From a bacterium (GTDB taxonomy: Bacteria; Bacillota; Bacilli; Lactobacillales; Streptococcaceae), in contig CAJNCA010000004.1 in the NCBI GenBank assembly GCA_905221145.1, positions 78,774-142,773 on the forward strand: a stretch of 64,000 nt of DNA. The letters are read 5' to 3'. A model generated the notes under the pieces. The model searched no databases. It was not told the origin of the DNA and saw only the letters and a list, made by a program, of their open reading frames with translations. A program made the position numbers and the translations under genes. Below are positions 9,313 through 19,573 of the stretch, in pieces (positions within the stretch are counted from its first letter, which is position 1; every line of letters starts with the position of its first letter).

Positions 9313-9349
9313 CCCCAAAAGTTAGATTTTTTCTGTCTAACTTTTGGGA
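9313..9349 (-). terminator. Terminator of the Mga-family regulator gene
   Basis: A perfect 13-bp inverted repeat (CCCAAAAGTTAGA at 9314-9326 and its complement at 9336-9348). On the minus strand a TATTTTTG tail follows. It may also stop plus-strand transcription. Confidence 0.7.
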
Positions 9350-9383
9350 TGCAGTTCAGAAATAGCGTTTTTCTTATTTTGGG

Positions 9384-10865
9384 TTACTCATCTAATCGAA
9401 TAAACATCATTGCGTTAAGCAAAGAGATGAGAGCGACTGTATTGACATTATTGGAATAGATCAGTCTCTTATTTTCAATAGGAGGAATAATAAAATTAGA
9501 AATAATGATATCGTAAGGTGAATCTTTTAGAGACTCAAGTGATAACTCTAATTCACTCCAAACTTCCAGTTCAAAATTGTTGCTGCAATAATAAGAAAGT
9601 GTTTCTGCTACTGATTTTGCATGATACTGATCAAAATTGCTCATGACTAAAACCTTTAATTTAGGTTGATTTTGTAAAAGATTTAGAACTAAATGTTTGC
9701 TATGGGTGATAAAAGTATAGGATAAATGATTGACTTTCATCGAATTACAATCCATATCCAAACCCTCTAGATAATGTTCAATTCCTTCCTTCAACTCTGA
9801 AACAAATCGAGGAAAAATATTTTGAAAGTTCTTGATTGTATTGCCTTTTTGATCAAAAAGGATAAACTCTGTAGATAATTCCTGACGATGCAGATGTGCC
9901 GTATTATGTAGATGCCAGATTAGATTGTCCTTATTGTCTATTTGAAGATTATACTCTCTTGATACGTGATCAACTAACTCTCCCAATAATCGATATGATT
10001 TTTTTACATAACTGTCTGTTTTGGCATAGTTCAGAAATACTCCTTCGTCTATGAAAAACATTTTTTGAAAATAGGATACAAACAGTTGACCTATCACTTC
10101 TTTATTCAGAGAGATGTGATATTCAGAATCAAAGCTCGCTACAATGTCTTCGATTCCTTCTGCCTGCATGAAAGATTCTAACAATTGATTGTTAAAAGAG
10201 TCTCTCTCAACTTCCATGAAATGATCAAACTTTATGCGATATAAATTTGTAACCAGAAGTAATTTTAACATTCTGTGAGTTGATAAATTCATCGGGAAAG
10301 AAGTTGCTTTATAAACAAATTCCAATAATTGAGACAAGGGTTCTACTGAAAAATCTTCAAAAGGCCATTCAAGGAAATAATATTTCTCTGAGAAATACTG
10401 AGCAAAAAAGTAACGGATATCAATCTCATTTCCTGTGATTCGAACTGGATTGAGGTTAATTTCAAAACGATATTGTTTCTTAATAATTTTATTAATATGA
10501 CTGATGATACGGTAAAGAGAGGAAGAACTGATATAAAACTCTTTGCAAATACTATCCGTATCACACCCTTCATTAAAGAAGACAAATTCTAAAATTGAAA
10601 AATGGGTTGAATGCTTAAAAAAATGATGATAGACCATCTCAATATCACTATCATCGGTATTAATGATACGGATGCCGTTTGTTGATGAATGAAATATCAA
10701 GTCAGGAAAAGAAGATCTGACATGGGACAAGTCATCTTTTACAGAACGTTCTGTACAATGCAATAATTCTGCTAGTTCAGAAATATGAAACCAGCGTTTG
10801 TTTTCAAATAGTAATTCTAATAATTCCAATTGTCTATGACTTTTTTTAGATAATAAATCTCTCAT
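9384..10865 (-). CDS. mgrA: Mga-family transcriptional regulator (MgrA-like)
   Basis: A 493-residue regulator with an N-terminal winged helix (residues about 10-60: HISELAELLHCTERSVKDDLSHV) followed by a second HTH-like segment (SICKEFYISSSSLYRIISHINKII). The middle resembles PRD domains and the C-terminus resembles an EIIB-like fold. This is the Mga/AtxA architecture. In pneumococcus the gene next to the GlsB/Asp23 operon is mgrA, a regulator of the rlrA pilus islet and other virulence genes. No pilus islet is in this window, so its targets here are unknown. It is divergent from the stress operon and shares a 270-bp gap with it. Confidence 0.8.
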   Translation of the reverse strand: MRDLLSKKSHRQLELLELLFENKRWFHISELAELLHCTERSVKDDLSHVRSSFPDLIFHSSTNGIRIINTDDSDIEMVYHHFFKHSTHFSILEFVFFNEGCDTDSICKEFYISSSSLYRIISHINKIIKKQYRFEINLNPVRITGNEIDIRYFFAQYFSEKYYFLEWPFEDFSVEPLSQLLEFVYKATSFPMNLSTHRMLKLLLVTNLYRIKFDHFMEVERDSFNNQLLESFMQAEGIEDIVASFDSEYHISLNKEVIGQLFVSYFQKMFFIDEGVFLNYAKTDSYVKKSYRLLGELVDHVSREYNLQIDNKDNLIWHLHNTAHLHRQELSTEFILFDQKGNTIKNFQNIFPRFVSELKEGIEHYLEGLDMDCNSMKVNHLSYTFITHSKHLVLNLLQNQPKLKVLVMSNFDQYHAKSVAETLSYYCSNNFELEVWSELELSLESLKDSPYDIIISNFIIPPIENKRLIYSNNVNTVALISLLNAMMFIRLDE

Positions 10866-11076
10866 GAATAGCTTTTCTCTCTTTATAATAAACTAAAGGA
10901 TTGTCTTTCAATCCTCAAGCAATTATACCATATAGTGGGTATTTATCCTCTTACAAAGACCTTTGCTTACAATAACAAGACCAAGAAATCCGCTGGGAAA
11001 CATAGTAGAATCAAGCTTTTCTTATTTATCCGTATCTATAGTACATGTATACAGTAAGATATTTAAGACGAACTAT

Positions 11077-11139
11077 TATGTTTCCAAGTCGAGATAGTAT
11101 ATAATTAGTTCAATCAAAGATGTCGATTCTTTGATTGAA
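11077..11139 (+). promoter_or_regulatory. Promoter and long inverted repeat of the envelope-stress operon
   Basis: A perfect TATAAT (11100-11105) with a weak -35 region precedes a perfect 12-bp inverted repeat, TTCAATCAAAGA (11109-11120) and TCTTTGATTGAA (11128-11139), with a 7-nt centre. The repeat covers the expected transcription start, so it could be an operator or a 5' hairpin of the mRNA. It has no T-run and is therefore not a terminator. The rest of the 10866-11161 gap shows nothing else I can name. Confidence 0.6.
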
Positions 11140-11161
11140 AATTCGAAAAGGAGGACACACT

Positions 11162-11398
11162 ATGTTGTGGTCAATCATTGCTGGAGGTCTTATTGGACTT
11201 GCAGCTGGAGCAATCACTAAAAAAGGTAGCTCTATGGGAATCGTCGCAAATGTATTCGCTGGTTTAGTCGGGTCATCTGTAGGACAATCCCTTTTAGGTA
11301 GTTGGGGCCCATCCATCGCTGGAATGGCTTTGATCCCATCTATTGCAGGAGCAGCAATTGTTGTTACTGTAGTATCATTCTTTACAGGTAAAAAATAA
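11162..11398 (+). CDS. GlsB/YeaQ/YmgE family stress-response membrane protein
   Basis: A 78-residue, Gly- and Ala-rich protein with three hydrophobic segments, typical of the YeaQ/YmgE (transglycosylase-associated) family. Start MLWSIIAGG is set by AAAGGAGG eight bases upstream; an earlier in-frame Met has no ribosome site. It is the first gene of an operon with AmaP, DUF2273, Asp23 and CsbD. Family members are induced by envelope or alkaline stress; the molecular role is not established. Confidence 0.88.
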   Translation: MLWSIIAGGLIGLAAGAITKKGSSMGIVANVFAGLVGSSVGQSLLGSWGPSIAGMALIPSIAGAAIVVTVVSFFTGKK

Positions 11399-11474
11399 TT
11401 ACTTGTAGAATAAACTATTTTTAAATAGTTCAGACGGGTAAAAATAGTTTAATGTTAAATCGAAAGGATTTTAT

Positions 11475-12041
11475 ATGTCAAAAACAAAGAAAATATTTTT
11501 TATTATTTTCTGTATTTTAATCTTGACAATTTTCCTTCCTGTTTTGGTAGATTATCATCAAGTTAGTGATTTAGGAATTAATTTAATTAGCTGGAGACAG
11601 ACTGGTTTAGTTGAATTCTTTGTTGCTAGATATGTCTTTTGGGGGACAGTGGTTCTATCAACTTTAGTTTTAATATCGATGTTAGTCGTAATCTTTTATC
11701 CTAAGCGTTATTTAGAGATTCAATTAGAGACTAAAAGCGACACATTAAAATTAAAGAATTCGGCAATCGAAGGTTTTGTTAGAAGCTTGGTAAGCGATCA
11801 TCATTTGATCAAAGACCCAACTGTCCGAGTAAATGTAAGAAAAAGTAAATGTTTCGTTTATGTAGAAGGTAAACTTCTTCCTACGGACAACATCGCTAAC
11901 AGATGCCAAGTAATTCAAAATGAAATAACTAATGGATTGAAGCAGTTCTTTGGTATTGAGCGTCAAGTAAAACTTGAAGTTGCAGTAAAAAATTACCAAC
12001 CAAAACCTCAAAACAAAAAGACTGTTAGTCGTGTGAAGTAA
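11475..12041 (+). CDS. amaP: Alkaline shock response membrane anchor protein AmaP
   Basis: A 188-residue protein with two N-terminal membrane helices (about residues 7-25 and 55-75) and a cytoplasmic C-terminal domain ending in a basic tail (KPQNKKTVSRVK). In staphylococci AmaP tethers Asp23 to the membrane; the same pairing is present here, with Asp23 two genes downstream. The AAAGGA ribosome site precedes the chosen Met. It lies in the middle of the stress operon with short gaps. Confidence 0.85.
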   Translation: MSKTKKIFFIIFCILILTIFLPVLVDYHQVSDLGINLISWRQTGLVEFFVARYVFWGTVVLSTLVLISMLVVIFYPKRYLEIQLETKSDTLKLKNSAIEGFVRSLVSDHHLIKDPTVRVNVRKSKCFVYVEGKLLPTDNIANRCQVIQNEITNGLKQFFGIERQVKLEVAVKNYQPKPQNKKTVSRVK

Positions 12042-12052
12042 GGAAGTAAAAA

Positions 12053-12223
12053 ATGGAAATGCTTAAAAAGTATCGTTATCCACTTGTAGCAGGTCTCTTA
12101 GGCGTATTTCTCGCTTGTTTGATCGTTTCCTTTGGTTTCTTCAAAACACTGTTTGTGTTGATTTTAGGAGCTTTAGGAGTTGCAGCTGGATTGTATGTTG
12201 AGAAAAATTATATCAATAAATAA
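12053..12223 (+). CDS. DUF2273 small membrane protein
   Basis: A 56-residue protein with a basic N-terminus (MEMLKKYRYP) and two closely spaced hydrophobic helices (LVAGLLGVFLACLIV and LFVLILGALGVAAGLY). It fits the DUF2273 family that regularly sits between amaP and asp23. AGGAAG lies about six bases upstream of the start. It probably forms part of the Asp23/AmaP membrane assembly, by context. Confidence 0.87.
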   Translation: MEMLKKYRYPLVAGLLGVFLACLIVSFGFFKTLFVLILGALGVAAGLYVEKNYINK

Positions 12224-12252
12224 TAAAGTAAATTTAATTAAAGGAGTTTCAT

Positions 12253-12864
12253 ATGTCAAACTTAGAAAAAAATACTAACGCTAATGTAGAAAAGAAAGAT
12301 TCTACTGTTGTTTCTCATGATGTTAAAGGAGAACTTACTTACGAAGATAAAGTAATCCAAAAAATCATTGGTCTTTCTCTTGAAAATGTTTCAGGTCTTT
12401 TGGAAATCGATGGTGGTTTCTTCTCTAACTTAAAAGACAAACTAGTTAATTCTGATGATGTAACTGCTGGAGTTAACGTTGAAGTTGGTAAAACACAAGT
12501 TGCCGTTGACCTTAACGTTGTAGTAGAATACCAAAAGAACGTTCCTGCTCTATACAACCAAATCAAAGATGTTGTTGTTGCAGAAGTTAGCAAAATGACT
12601 GAATTGGAAGTTGTTGAAGTAAACGTAAACGTTATCGATATCAAAACGAAAGAACAACATGAAGCGGACTCAGTAAGCCTTCAAGATCGAGTATCTGATG
12701 TAGCTGAATCAACAGGAGAATTCGCTTCAGAACAATTCGAAAAAGCTAAATCTGGTCTTGGATCTGGTTTCTCAACTGTTCAAGAAAAAGTTAGCGAAGG
12801 TGTAGAAGCTGTTAAAGGTGCAGCAAATGGTGTCGTATCTCACGAAAAAACTCGTGTAAACTAA
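12253..12864 (+). CDS. Asp23/Gls24 family envelope stress response protein
   Basis: A 203-residue protein with a central Asp23 domain (about residues 25-135: GELTYEDKVIQKIIGLSLENVSG onward, many short beta and helical segments). A Ser/Glu/Lys-rich C-terminal extension (SVSLQDRVSDVAESTGEF) resembles the low-complexity style of CsbD. Asp23 is an abundant membrane-associated cell-envelope stress protein in Gram-positive bacteria. An AAAGGAG ribosome site precedes it. Its partner AmaP is encoded upstream. Confidence 0.9.
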   Translation: MSNLEKNTNANVEKKDSTVVSHDVKGELTYEDKVIQKIIGLSLENVSGLLEIDGGFFSNLKDKLVNSDDVTAGVNVEVGKTQVAVDLNVVVEYQKNVPALYNQIKDVVVAEVSKMTELEVVEVNVNVIDIKTKEQHEADSVSLQDRVSDVAESTGEFASEQFEKAKSGLGSGFSTVQEKVSEGVEAVKGAANGVVSHEKTRVN

Positions 12865-12894
12865 GTTAAAATAAATATAACAGGAGAAATTATC

Positions 12895-13098
12895 ATGTCA
12901 GTAGAAGAAAAATTAAATCAAGCTAAAGGTTCTATTAAAGAAGGTGTTGGAAAAGCTATCGGTGATGAAAAATTAGAAAAAGAAGGAACAGCAGAAAAAG
13001 TTGTTTCTAAAGTCAAAGAAGTTGCCGAAGATGCCAAAGACGCTGTTGAAGGTGCCGTTGAAGGCATCAAAAACATGTTGAGTGGTGACGATAAATAA
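12895..13098 (+). CDS. CsbD family stress protein
   Basis: A 67-residue, highly charged protein starting [21 protein letters not shown], the CsbD signature region, followed by Lys/Glu/Ala repeats. Family members are general-stress proteins of unknown biochemical role. It is the last gene of the stress operon, 30 bp after asp23, with an AGGAGAA ribosome site. Confidence 0.9.
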   Translation: MSVEEKLNQAKGSIKEGVGKAIGDEKLEKEGTAEKVVSKVKEVAEDAKDAVEGAVEGIKNMLSGDDK

Positions 13099-13169
13099 AG
13101 CTAAAAGTTACTTTATCTTTTTAGTAACATTATTCAAAATAGTCTGAGTCAAAATGATTCTCAATAAAT

Positions 13170-13209
13170 AAAAAGCTAGGGATTTCCATTTGCGGAACTC
13201 TAGCTTTTT
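13170..13209. terminator. Bidirectional terminator after the stress operon
   Basis: Perfect arms AAAAAGCTAG (13170-13179) and CTAGCTTTTT (13200-13209), so each strand ends in a T-run. It serves the stress operon and borders the transposase remnant. Confidence 0.7.
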
Positions 13210-13212
13210 GAT

Positions 13213-13510
13213 TTTGTTTCTCTTATTATATTTCAGCAGGTTGTTGGCCATGAGTGCGAATCCCATGTCAATTCACACTTGATGCTCACCTCGCAGATGA
13301 CATTTCTTATAACCCAAACAAACCTTTATCTGCCCAAAGAAAGATTTCCCATCAATCTTACGTTTAGCGAAAATTTGTCTACCCTTGGAAGATAAAAGTG
13401 CCTGATATTCTTTAGTTTTTAAACACCGATAACGTTCATTCATATACTGTCCTTTTTGAGGGGCTGATTCAGGTTCATCATCACAGTAAATATTTGTTTC
13501 AAGACTTTTT
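13213..13510 (-). pseudogene. IS1182-family transposase remnant
   Basis: Read on the minus strand, this gene-free stretch encodes pieces of a transposase C-terminus: NERYRCLKTKEYQALLSSKG, then KRKIDGKSFFGQIKV, a nonsense TGA, and MGFALMANNLLKYNKR, the usual end of IS1182-type transposases. No start, no N-terminal half and no clear inverted repeats remain, so the element is dead. It lies between the stress operon and the acetyltransferase. Confidence 0.75.
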
Positions 13511-13515
13511 CCTTT

Positions 13516-14004
13516 CTATCTCCCCTTTTTCATAATGAATTTCCGTTCAGGTGGTTCAGACATTTGGACGATTTCAAATCCTTCTTTTTGGTAAAGCTTG
13601 TAAGCTGTTTGATTTGCCTCGAAGACATTTAGAGAAATAGTATCTATATCTTCATTTTCAAAGACCAAACTAAGAAATTCCCTTAAAGCCTGGCTACCTA
13701 AGCCCTGCCCCTGTTTCTGGGGGTTGATAAAAAATCTCCCGATATGTAGATTTCTGTTTTCCAATCTGATTTTCTGGATAAGTCCCACAAACTCTTGTCC
13801 ATCAAAAATAGAAAAGATTCCTTCCAAATCTTGCAAGACTTGAAGGGTCAGTGGAAAAGGAATCTTTGGTCCCATCCATTGTTCTTGAAAAGCCTTGCCG
13901 AGGGAGTTGGACCATTGGCATACGAGCTGGGCATTTTCTGTGCTCACATTTTCTTCAAAACGAATTGTCATCTTGACCTCACTATCTTGTTTATGTTTCT
14001 CCAT
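13516..14004 (-). CDS. GNAT family N-acetyltransferase
   Basis: A 162-residue acetyltransferase with the acetyl-CoA loop (NPQKQGQGLGSQALREFL) and the C-terminal motif LNVFEANQTAYKLYQKEGF typical of the GNAT fold. Substrate unknown. The start MEKHKQD has AGGAGAAG nine bases upstream; a second possible start eleven codons later (MTIRFEEN) also has a GAGG site. It is divergent from the prepilin peptidase, with 36 bp between them. Confidence 0.85.
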   Translation of the reverse strand: MEKHKQDSEVKMTIRFEENVSTENAQLVCQWSNSLGKAFQEQWMGPKIPFPLTLQVLQDLEGIFSIFDGQEFVGLIQKIRLENRNLHIGRFFINPQKQGQGLGSQALREFLSLVFENEDIDTISLNVFEANQTAYKLYQKEGFEIVQMSEPPERKFIMKKGR

Positions 14005-14040
14005 TATACTACTTCTCCTATTTTTTACGAATAGATAAGT

Positions 14041-14700
14041 ATGATTAATATTTATTTTTTTCTTGTCAGGAGCATTCTCGCTTCTTTTCTTGGTTTGGTC
14101 ATTGATCGTTTTCCTGAGCGATCCATTATCCGACCAGCTAGTCATTGTGATTCTTGTCAGACTCGCTTGCGTCCCTTAGATTTGATTCCTATTCTCTCGC
14201 AGGTTTTCAATCGTTTTCGCTGTCGCTATTGCAAGGCTCGCTATCCATTCTGGTATGCCCTTTTTGAACTAGGCTTAGGAATCCTCTTTCTAGCTTGGTC
14301 TTGGGGCTGGCTCTCCTTGGGGCAAGTCATCCTCATAACTGCTGGCTTGACCTTGGGTATCTACGACTTTCAACATCAGGAATATCCCTTGCTGGTCTGG
14401 CTGACTTTCCACCTAATCCTCATGGCTTTCTGTGGTTGGAATCTAGTCATGGTCTTCTTTCTCGCCTTTGGAATCATAGCTCATTTTATCGATATCCGCA
14501 TGGGCGCAGGGGATTTTCTCTTTCTGGCTTCTTGCGCTCTCATCTTTAGCGCGACCGAATTACTGATCTTGATTCAGTTCGCTTCTGCGACGGGCATTCT
14601 GGCCTTTCTCCTGCAAAAGAAAAAGGAAAGACTTCCTTTCGTGCCTTTCCTCTTACTCGCTACTTGTATGATTATTTTTGGTAAGCTACTGCTTGTTTGA
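14041..14700 (+). CDS. Type IV prepilin peptidase (A24 family)
   Basis: A 219-residue multi-span membrane peptidase. The N-terminal region has the two CxxC pairs (CDSCQTR and CRYCKAR), and the catalytic GxGD motif appears as GAGDF near residue 158 with a first Asp near residue 110 (GIYDFQ). In streptococci this enzyme (PilD/CclA/ComC) cleaves and methylates the pseudopilins of the competence pilus and is needed for DNA uptake. The ribosome site is weak. Its 3' end overlaps the convergent trpA by 29 bp. Confidence 0.9.
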   Translation: MINIYFFLVRSILASFLGLVIDRFPERSIIRPASHCDSCQTRLRPLDLIPILSQVFNRFRCRYCKARYPFWYALFELGLGILFLAWSWGWLSLGQVILITAGLTLGIYDFQHQEYPLLVWLTFHLILMAFCGWNLVMVFFLAFGIIAHFIDIRMGAGDFLFLASCALIFSATELLILIQFASATGILAFLLQKKKERLPFVPFLLLATCMIIFGKLLLV

Positions 14701-15448
14701 TAAACTCCTGAATCGGCTCTCCTTGGTGGAGAGCTTTTACGATTTTCGAACCGACGATGACACCATCTGACACCGCATTGAAGCGTTCTACATCAGCTTG
14801 ACTAGACACACCAAATCCTGTCAAGACTGGGATGTCTGCTACTTGATGCAATTGCGCCAAGTGCTTATCCAAGTCTGATCGGTAGTTTCCTGATTTCCCT
14901 GTCACCCCGTTAATAGCAACGGCATAGACAAAGCCTTCTGCTCCCTTGATCAACTCTTTTTGTCGCTCAAGTCCTGTTGTCAAACTAACTAAGGGAATCA
15001 AGGCAATGTCTGTATCTGCCAAATAAGGCTCCACAAAGTTGGCATGCTCATGAGGCAGGTCTGGGATAATCAAGCCCTTAACGGCTGTATCCGCCAAATC
15101 TTTGACAAATTTCTCCACACCGTACTGAAAGAGAGGGTTGAAGTAGGTCATAATGACCAGTGGAACCTCTGTTTCAATGGTTTTCAATGTTTCAACCAAA
15201 GCCTGGGTAGAAGTCCCATGAGCTAGACTGCGCAAGCCAGCTTCTTCGATAACAGGGCCATCTGCAACAGGGTCTGAAAAGGGAATACCCACTTCAATGG
15301 CTGAAACACCCAAATCTTCTAAAAAGTGGATTGTTTCACCGAGACCATCCAAACCTTTCTCGTGATCTCCAGACATGATATAGGGAACAAAAATTCCTTT
15401 TCCAGCTGCTTTGATAGCGTTCAATTTTTCTGTTAGTGTCTTAGGCAT
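14672..15448 (-). CDS. trpA: Tryptophan synthase alpha chain
   Basis: A 258-residue TIM-barrel enzyme that splits indole-3-glycerol phosphate and passes indole to TrpB. Visible: the [14 protein letters not shown] loop with its catalytic Asp, and the phosphate loop GFGVSS. The start MPKTLTEKL has GGGAGAAG upstream and overlaps the trpB stop by eight bp, a sign of translational coupling. It is the last gene of the operon. No strong terminator is seen, and its end overlaps the convergent prepilin peptidase gene. Confidence 0.95.
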   Translation of the reverse strand: MPKTLTEKLNAIKAAGKGIFVPYIMSGDHEKGLDGLGETIHFLEDLGVSAIEVGIPFSDPVADGPVIEEAGLRSLAHGTSTQALVETLKTIETEVPLVIMTYFNPLFQYGVEKFVKDLADTAVKGLIIPDLPHEHANFVEPYLADTDIALIPLVSLTTGLERQKELIKGAEGFVYAVAINGVTGKSGNYRSDLDKHLAQLHQVADIPVLTGFGVSSQADVERFNAVSDGVIVGSKIVKALHQGEPIQEFIKQAVAYQK

Positions 15449-16664
15449 GAGCTTCTCCCTTCTTTGCTGCATCTGCTTCCAAGCGGTCTTTGACTTGGAC
15501 CACATCCTTGTCCCCACGACCGGATAGGCAGACAATCATAGACTTGTCTGGACCAAGTTCTTTGGCCAATTTCACCGCAAAGGCAATGGCATGACTAGAT
15601 TCCAAGGCTGGGATAATCCCTTCCACGCGAGACAAGAGTTGGAACCCTTCCAAGGCTTCCTCGTCTGTCACAGGAACATAGCTGGCACGTTTGATATCAT
15701 GATAGTGAGAGTGTTCTGGACCGATACCAGGATAGTCCAATCCTGCTGAGATAGAGAAGGCTTCAAGAATTTGACCATGAGCATCTTGGAGCACATCCAT
15801 AAGAGAACCGTGGAGGACACCTGGACGACCTTTGGTCAAAGTTGCTGCATGATGCTCTGTGTCCACACCAAGTCCTGCTGCTTCAGCCCCATACATGGCT
15901 ACTGACTCATCTTCTACAAATGGATGGAAGAGCCCAATAGCATTAGAACCACCACCAACACAGGCTACTAGGGCATCTGGTAAATCTTGACCGGTCAAGT
16001 CACGGTACTGTTGTTTGGCTTCTCGACCAATGACACTTTGGAAATCACGGACGATTTCTGGGAACGGATGAGGTCCCAAGGCTGAACCAAGGATATAGTG
16101 GGTATCGTCGATATTTGCCACCCATGAACGAAGGGCTGCATTAACAGCATCCTTGAGCACGCGCGAACCATCTGTCACGGCCTCGACCTTGGCTCCCAAA
16201 AGCTCCATACGAAAGACATTGAGGGCTTGGCGTTTAACATCTTCCTCACCCATGTAGATGGTACATTCCATGTTAAAGAGGGCCGCAGCTGTTGCAGTTG
16301 CCACACCGTGCTGACCAGCACCCGTTTCAGCGATAATTTTATTTTTGCCCATACGTTTAGCTAGGAGAACTTGTCCCAAGGCATTGTTAATCTTGTGAGC
16401 CCCTGTATGGTTAAGGTCTTCCCGTTTGAGGTAAATCTTGGCTCCGCCGATATGCTGGGTCAAGTTTTTTGCGTAGTAAAGAGGAGTTTCACGTCCCACA
16501 TACTGGCGCAAAAGTTGGTTCAATTCCTCTTGGAAACTTGGGTCCGCCTGACTTTCACGATAAGCTTTTTCCAACTCCAAAACTGCTGTCATCAATGTTT
16601 CTGGGACGAAACGTCCACCGAATTTCCCGTAAAATCCATCTTTATTTGGTTCTTGATATGCCAT
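15441..16664 (-). CDS. trpB: Tryptophan synthase beta chain (operon copy)
   Basis: A 407-residue PLP enzyme that condenses indole with serine. The PLP lysine is K91 in [10 protein letters not shown]; the ETGAGQHG glutamate region and the phosphate-binding GGGSNAIG are intact. It overlaps trpF upstream by 23 bp and trpA downstream by 8 bp. A second, divergent trpB copy lies upstream of trpE in this window; this one is the copy coupled to trpA and so presumably its partner. Confidence 0.95.
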   Translation of the reverse strand: MAYQEPNKDGFYGKFGGRFVPETLMTAVLELEKAYRESQADPSFQEELNQLLRQYVGRETPLYYAKNLTQHIGGAKIYLKREDLNHTGAHKINNALGQVLLAKRMGKNKIIAETGAGQHGVATATAAALFNMECTIYMGEEDVKRQALNVFRMELLGAKVEAVTDGSRVLKDAVNAALRSWVANIDDTHYILGSALGPHPFPEIVRDFQSVIGREAKQQYRDLTGQDLPDALVACVGGGSNAIGLFHPFVEDESVAMYGAEAAGLGVDTEHHAATLTKGRPGVLHGSLMDVLQDAHGQILEAFSISAGLDYPGIGPEHSHYHDIKRASYVPVTDEEALEGFQLLSRVEGIIPALESSHAIAFAVKLAKELGPDKSMIVCLSGRGDKDVVQVKDRLEADAAKKGEAHA

Positions 16665-17241
16665 TCTTTACCCTCTCTATAAATCTTCTAATCTTTTCCT
16701 GATCTTTTTGTCCATCTGTCTCCACTCCACTTGATACATCGACTGCATAGGGAGTAAAGTGTTGAATTGCTTGTACTACATTGTCTTCCTTAAGCCCACC
16801 AGCGATAAAGAAGGGCTGAGTTAGTCCAGTCGTATCCAGTTGGCCCCAATCAAAGGTCTGACCACTCCCTGCCACAGGGGCATCAAAGAGTAGATAATCT
16901 GCCTGAGAATTGGGCACATGCCCATCTCCATCCACCTGTACAGCCTGAATGCTGGCACAAGGCAAATCCCCAAACAAATCATCCGCCACCTGACTGTGAA
17001 CTTGAACTAAGTCCAAGCCAACTTTGTCAATCGCTTCTAGCAATTCTGCCCGACTTGGTGAAACAAATACTCCAACCTTTTTCACATCTGCAGGAATGAG
17101 CTTTGCCAGCTCAGCAGCCTCTTTCAAAGTCACCTGTCTTTTACTAGGTGCGAAGACAAAACCGATGTAGTCTGCTCCTGCTGAAACGGCTGTTTCCACC
17201 GCTTCTTTAGTAGATAGTCCACAAATCTTAACCTTTGTCAA
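16642..17241 (-). CDS. trpF: Phosphoribosylanthranilate isomerase
   Basis: A 199-residue TIM-barrel enzyme of step three of tryptophan synthesis. The KICGL N-terminal strand with the catalytic Cys, the [16 protein letters not shown] segment and the SSGVE phosphate loop near the end are visible. It overlaps trpC by 14 bp and trpB by 23 bp. Confidence 0.94.
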   Translation of the reverse strand: MTKVKICGLSTKEAVETAVSAGADYIGFVFAPSKRQVTLKEAAELAKLIPADVKKVGVFVSPSRAELLEAIDKVGLDLVQVHSQVADDLFGDLPCASIQAVQVDGDGHVPNSQADYLLFDAPVAGSGQTFDWGQLDTTGLTQPFFIAGGLKEDNVVQAIQHFTPYAVDVSSGVETDGQKDQEKIRRFIERVKNGISRTK

Positions 17242-17995
17242 TCTGCAACTCCTTGATTCTCTGAGCTACATCTTCCGCCTTCATCAGAGCTGTCCCCACC
17301 AAAATTCCGTTGAAGTATGGTGCTACTCGTTCCGCATCCTGCCCTGTGAAAATAGCAGATTCAGAAATGTAATAGCGGCCTTCCTTAAAGTGCTGGGCCA
17401 AATCTACACTGGTCTGCAAGTCGACCTCAAAGGTGGTCAAGTTACGATTATTGACCCCAATAATCTCAGCACCAAGTCTGTGGGCTACTTCTAGTTCAGC
17501 TAGATTGTGAGTCTCCACCAAGACTTCCAGACCAAGCTCTGTCGCATAGTCGTACAGTTCCTTGAGGCGTTCTTCTGACAAGGCAGCCACAATGAGCAAG
17601 ATAACTGTCGCACCTGCATTGCGAGCACGGATGATTTGCTTTTCATCGATGATAAAATCCTTGTTAAGCGTCGGAATCTGCACCTGACTGGAAATCTCCC
17701 GTAGATAATCCAAATGCCCTTTAAAGAAAACCTCATCTGTCAAAACCGATATCATCACTGCGCCGTTTGCTTCATAAGTCTGGGCCTGTTGCACAATATC
17801 CACATCGAGATTGATATCTCCCAGACTAGGGCTAGCCTTCTTGACTTCAGCGATTACCTGCAAATGGTCTCGATGATTCTGCAAAAATTCAGCCAAGCGA
17901 TAAGTCTGGCGCAGGGGCTGGATTTCCTCCAGCTCCATCTGCTCGACCTCACGCGCCTTCTGCTCCAAGATTCGTGCTAAAAATTCTTGACTCAT
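17228..17995 (-). CDS. trpC: Indole-3-glycerol phosphate synthase
   Basis: A 255-residue TIM-barrel enzyme closing the indole ring. Characteristic stretches are [11 protein letters not shown] (catalytic Lys), [23 protein letters not shown], and [13 protein letters not shown]. It shares a 4-bp ATGA overlap with the trpD stop. Confidence 0.95.
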   Translation of the reverse strand: MSQEFLARILEQKAREVEQMELEEIQPLRQTYRLAEFLQNHRDHLQVIAEVKKASPSLGDINLDVDIVQQAQTYEANGAVMISVLTDEVFFKGHLDYLREISSQVQIPTLNKDFIIDEKQIIRARNAGATVILLIVAALSEERLKELYDYATELGLEVLVETHNLAELEVAHRLGAEIIGVNNRNLTTFEVDLQTSVDLAQHFKEGRYYISESAIFTGQDAERVAPYFNGILVGTALMKAEDVAQRIKELQIDKG

Positions 17996-18996
17996 TTTTG
18001 GTACTCCTGTAACAGTCTAAGTTTTTCAAGGGCCTTGCCACTAGCAATCACTTGACGAGCCAAGGCAACTCCTTCTTTGATACTAGCTACCTTACCATTA
18101 GCATAGAAACCAAGACCAGCATTTAAAACTGTAGTTTCCAAGAATGGACTTGGTTCGTTTTTCAGAACGCTAAGTAAAATCTCTGCATTTTCCTGAGCAT
18201 TGCCCCCACGGATATCTTCGATAGCGTAGCGCTCCATCCCCAAATCCTCTGGAGTAAAGCTTGACAAGGTAATTTCACCATTTTCAAGAAGAGCAATCTT
18301 GGTTGTTCCGTTCAAACCAGCTTCATCCAATCCTTCTGGTCCAGCAACCACGATGGCACGTTTGCGACCCATATTTTTTAAAACCCGAGCAGTACTTTCT
18401 AGAAGTTCTGGACGACTAATACCAAGAAGCTGTGTTTCCAAGGCCATTGGGTGAATCAGGGGACCAGTCAAGTTCATAATCGTTGGAATTCCCAATTCCA
18501 AACGAGCTGGCATGATGTATTTCATGGCTGGGTGCATATTTTTAGCAAAGAGAAAGACGATTCCAGTTTTATCAAAGACCTTACCTAGTTCAGCTGGTTT
18601 GAGGTCTAGATTGATACCCAAGGCTTCGAGAACATCTGCTGAACCAGATTTAGAAGAAATCGAGCGGTTACCGTGCTTGGCCATGTGAACATCCCCACCA
18701 GCCAAGACAAAGGCTGCAGTTGTAGAGATGTTAAAGCTGAAAGATTTGTCCCCACCTGTACCGCAGTTGTCCATGGCATCATGAATCTCAGTTGGAATAT
18801 GTTGGGCATGCCCTCTCATGACTTGGGCAATGGCTGTGCGTTCTTCAGGTGTTTCCCCCTTCATCTTAAGAGCTAAAAGGAGAGAAGCAATCTGTGCCTC
18901 TGTTACACGTCCAGTTACGATACGCTCAATGACGTCCGTCATTTCCACACCCGATAAATTTTCAAATTTTGCTAATTTTTCAATAATCTCTTTCAT
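17992..18996 (-). CDS. trpD: Anthranilate phosphoribosyltransferase
   Basis: A 334-residue enzyme with the glycine-rich PRPP motif [14 protein letters not shown] and the [21 protein letters not shown] segment, joining anthranilate to PRPP. Length is normal. Ten bp follow trpG and the gene is fused translationally to trpC by a 4-bp overlap. Confidence 0.95.
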   Translation of the reverse strand: MKEIIEKLAKFENLSGVEMTDVIERIVTGRVTEAQIASLLLALKMKGETPEERTAIAQVMRGHAQHIPTEIHDAMDNCGTGGDKSFSFNISTTAAFVLAGGDVHMAKHGNRSISSKSGSADVLEALGINLDLKPAELGKVFDKTGIVFLFAKNMHPAMKYIMPARLELGIPTIMNLTGPLIHPMALETQLLGISRPELLESTARVLKNMGRKRAIVVAGPEGLDEAGLNGTTKIALLENGEITLSSFTPEDLGMERYAIEDIRGGNAQENAEILLSVLKNEPSPFLETTVLNAGLGFYANGKVASIKEGVALARQVIASGKALEKLRLLQEYQK

Positions 18997-19006
18997 CCTA
19001 GTTTCC

Positions 19007-19573
19007 TCACTTTACAACATTCTCGATAAAATTCCGAATAGAAGACAATCCGTCAGGCGTTCCGATACTTTCTGGATGGTACTGGAAACCATAAATTGGA
19101 AGGGTTTTGTGTTGAATTCCCATAATGGCTTGATCATCAGTCGAACGAGCTGTCACTTCAAACTCTTCTGGCATTTCTTCAATCAAAATACTGTGGTAAC
19201 GCATGACCGCACGACCATCCTCGATGCCTTGATACAAAACAGATGGCGCTTCAAAGCTGATATTGCTCTGTTTCCCATGCATGACTTTTGGAGCCAATCC
19301 TAACTTCCCACCAAAGACTTCTGCAATGGCTTGGTGACCCAAACAAATTCCTAGAATCGGCTTCTTGCCTGCAAAGTCACGAATCATGTCTTCCATCTTT
19401 CCAGCATCAACTGGCCAACCAGGACCAGGAGAAAAGACCAGACCATCTGCTTTTTCAGCTTCTTCATACAGCTTAGGATCATCATTTCTCAAGACCTGAA
19501 CTTCTGCGAAATTCCCAATGTATTGCGCCAAGTTATAGGTAAAAGAATCATAGTTGTCAATCAATAAAATCAT
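19007..19573 (-). CDS. trpG: Anthranilate synthase component II (glutamine amidotransferase)
   Basis: A 188-residue class I glutamine amidotransferase. The oxyanion FSPGPG, the nucleophile Cys in [11 protein letters not shown], and the His-Pro-Glu of YGFQYHPES complete the triad. It supplies ammonia to TrpE. It overlaps the trpE stop by four bp. Confidence 0.95.
   Translation of the reverse strand: MILLIDNYDSFTYNLAQYIGNFAEVQVLRNDDPKLYEEAEKADGLVFSPGPGWPVDAGKMEDMIRDFAGKKPILGICLGHQAIAEVFGGKLGLAPKVMHGKQSNISFEAPSVLYQGIEDGRAVMRYHSILIEEMPEEFEVTARSTDDQAIMGIQHKTLPIYGFQYHPESIGTPDGLSSIRNFIENVVK

Noticed and set aside
13213..13510. Possible new gene in the gap before the acetyltransferase
   Set aside because: The reading frames are broken pieces of an IS1182-type transposase end.
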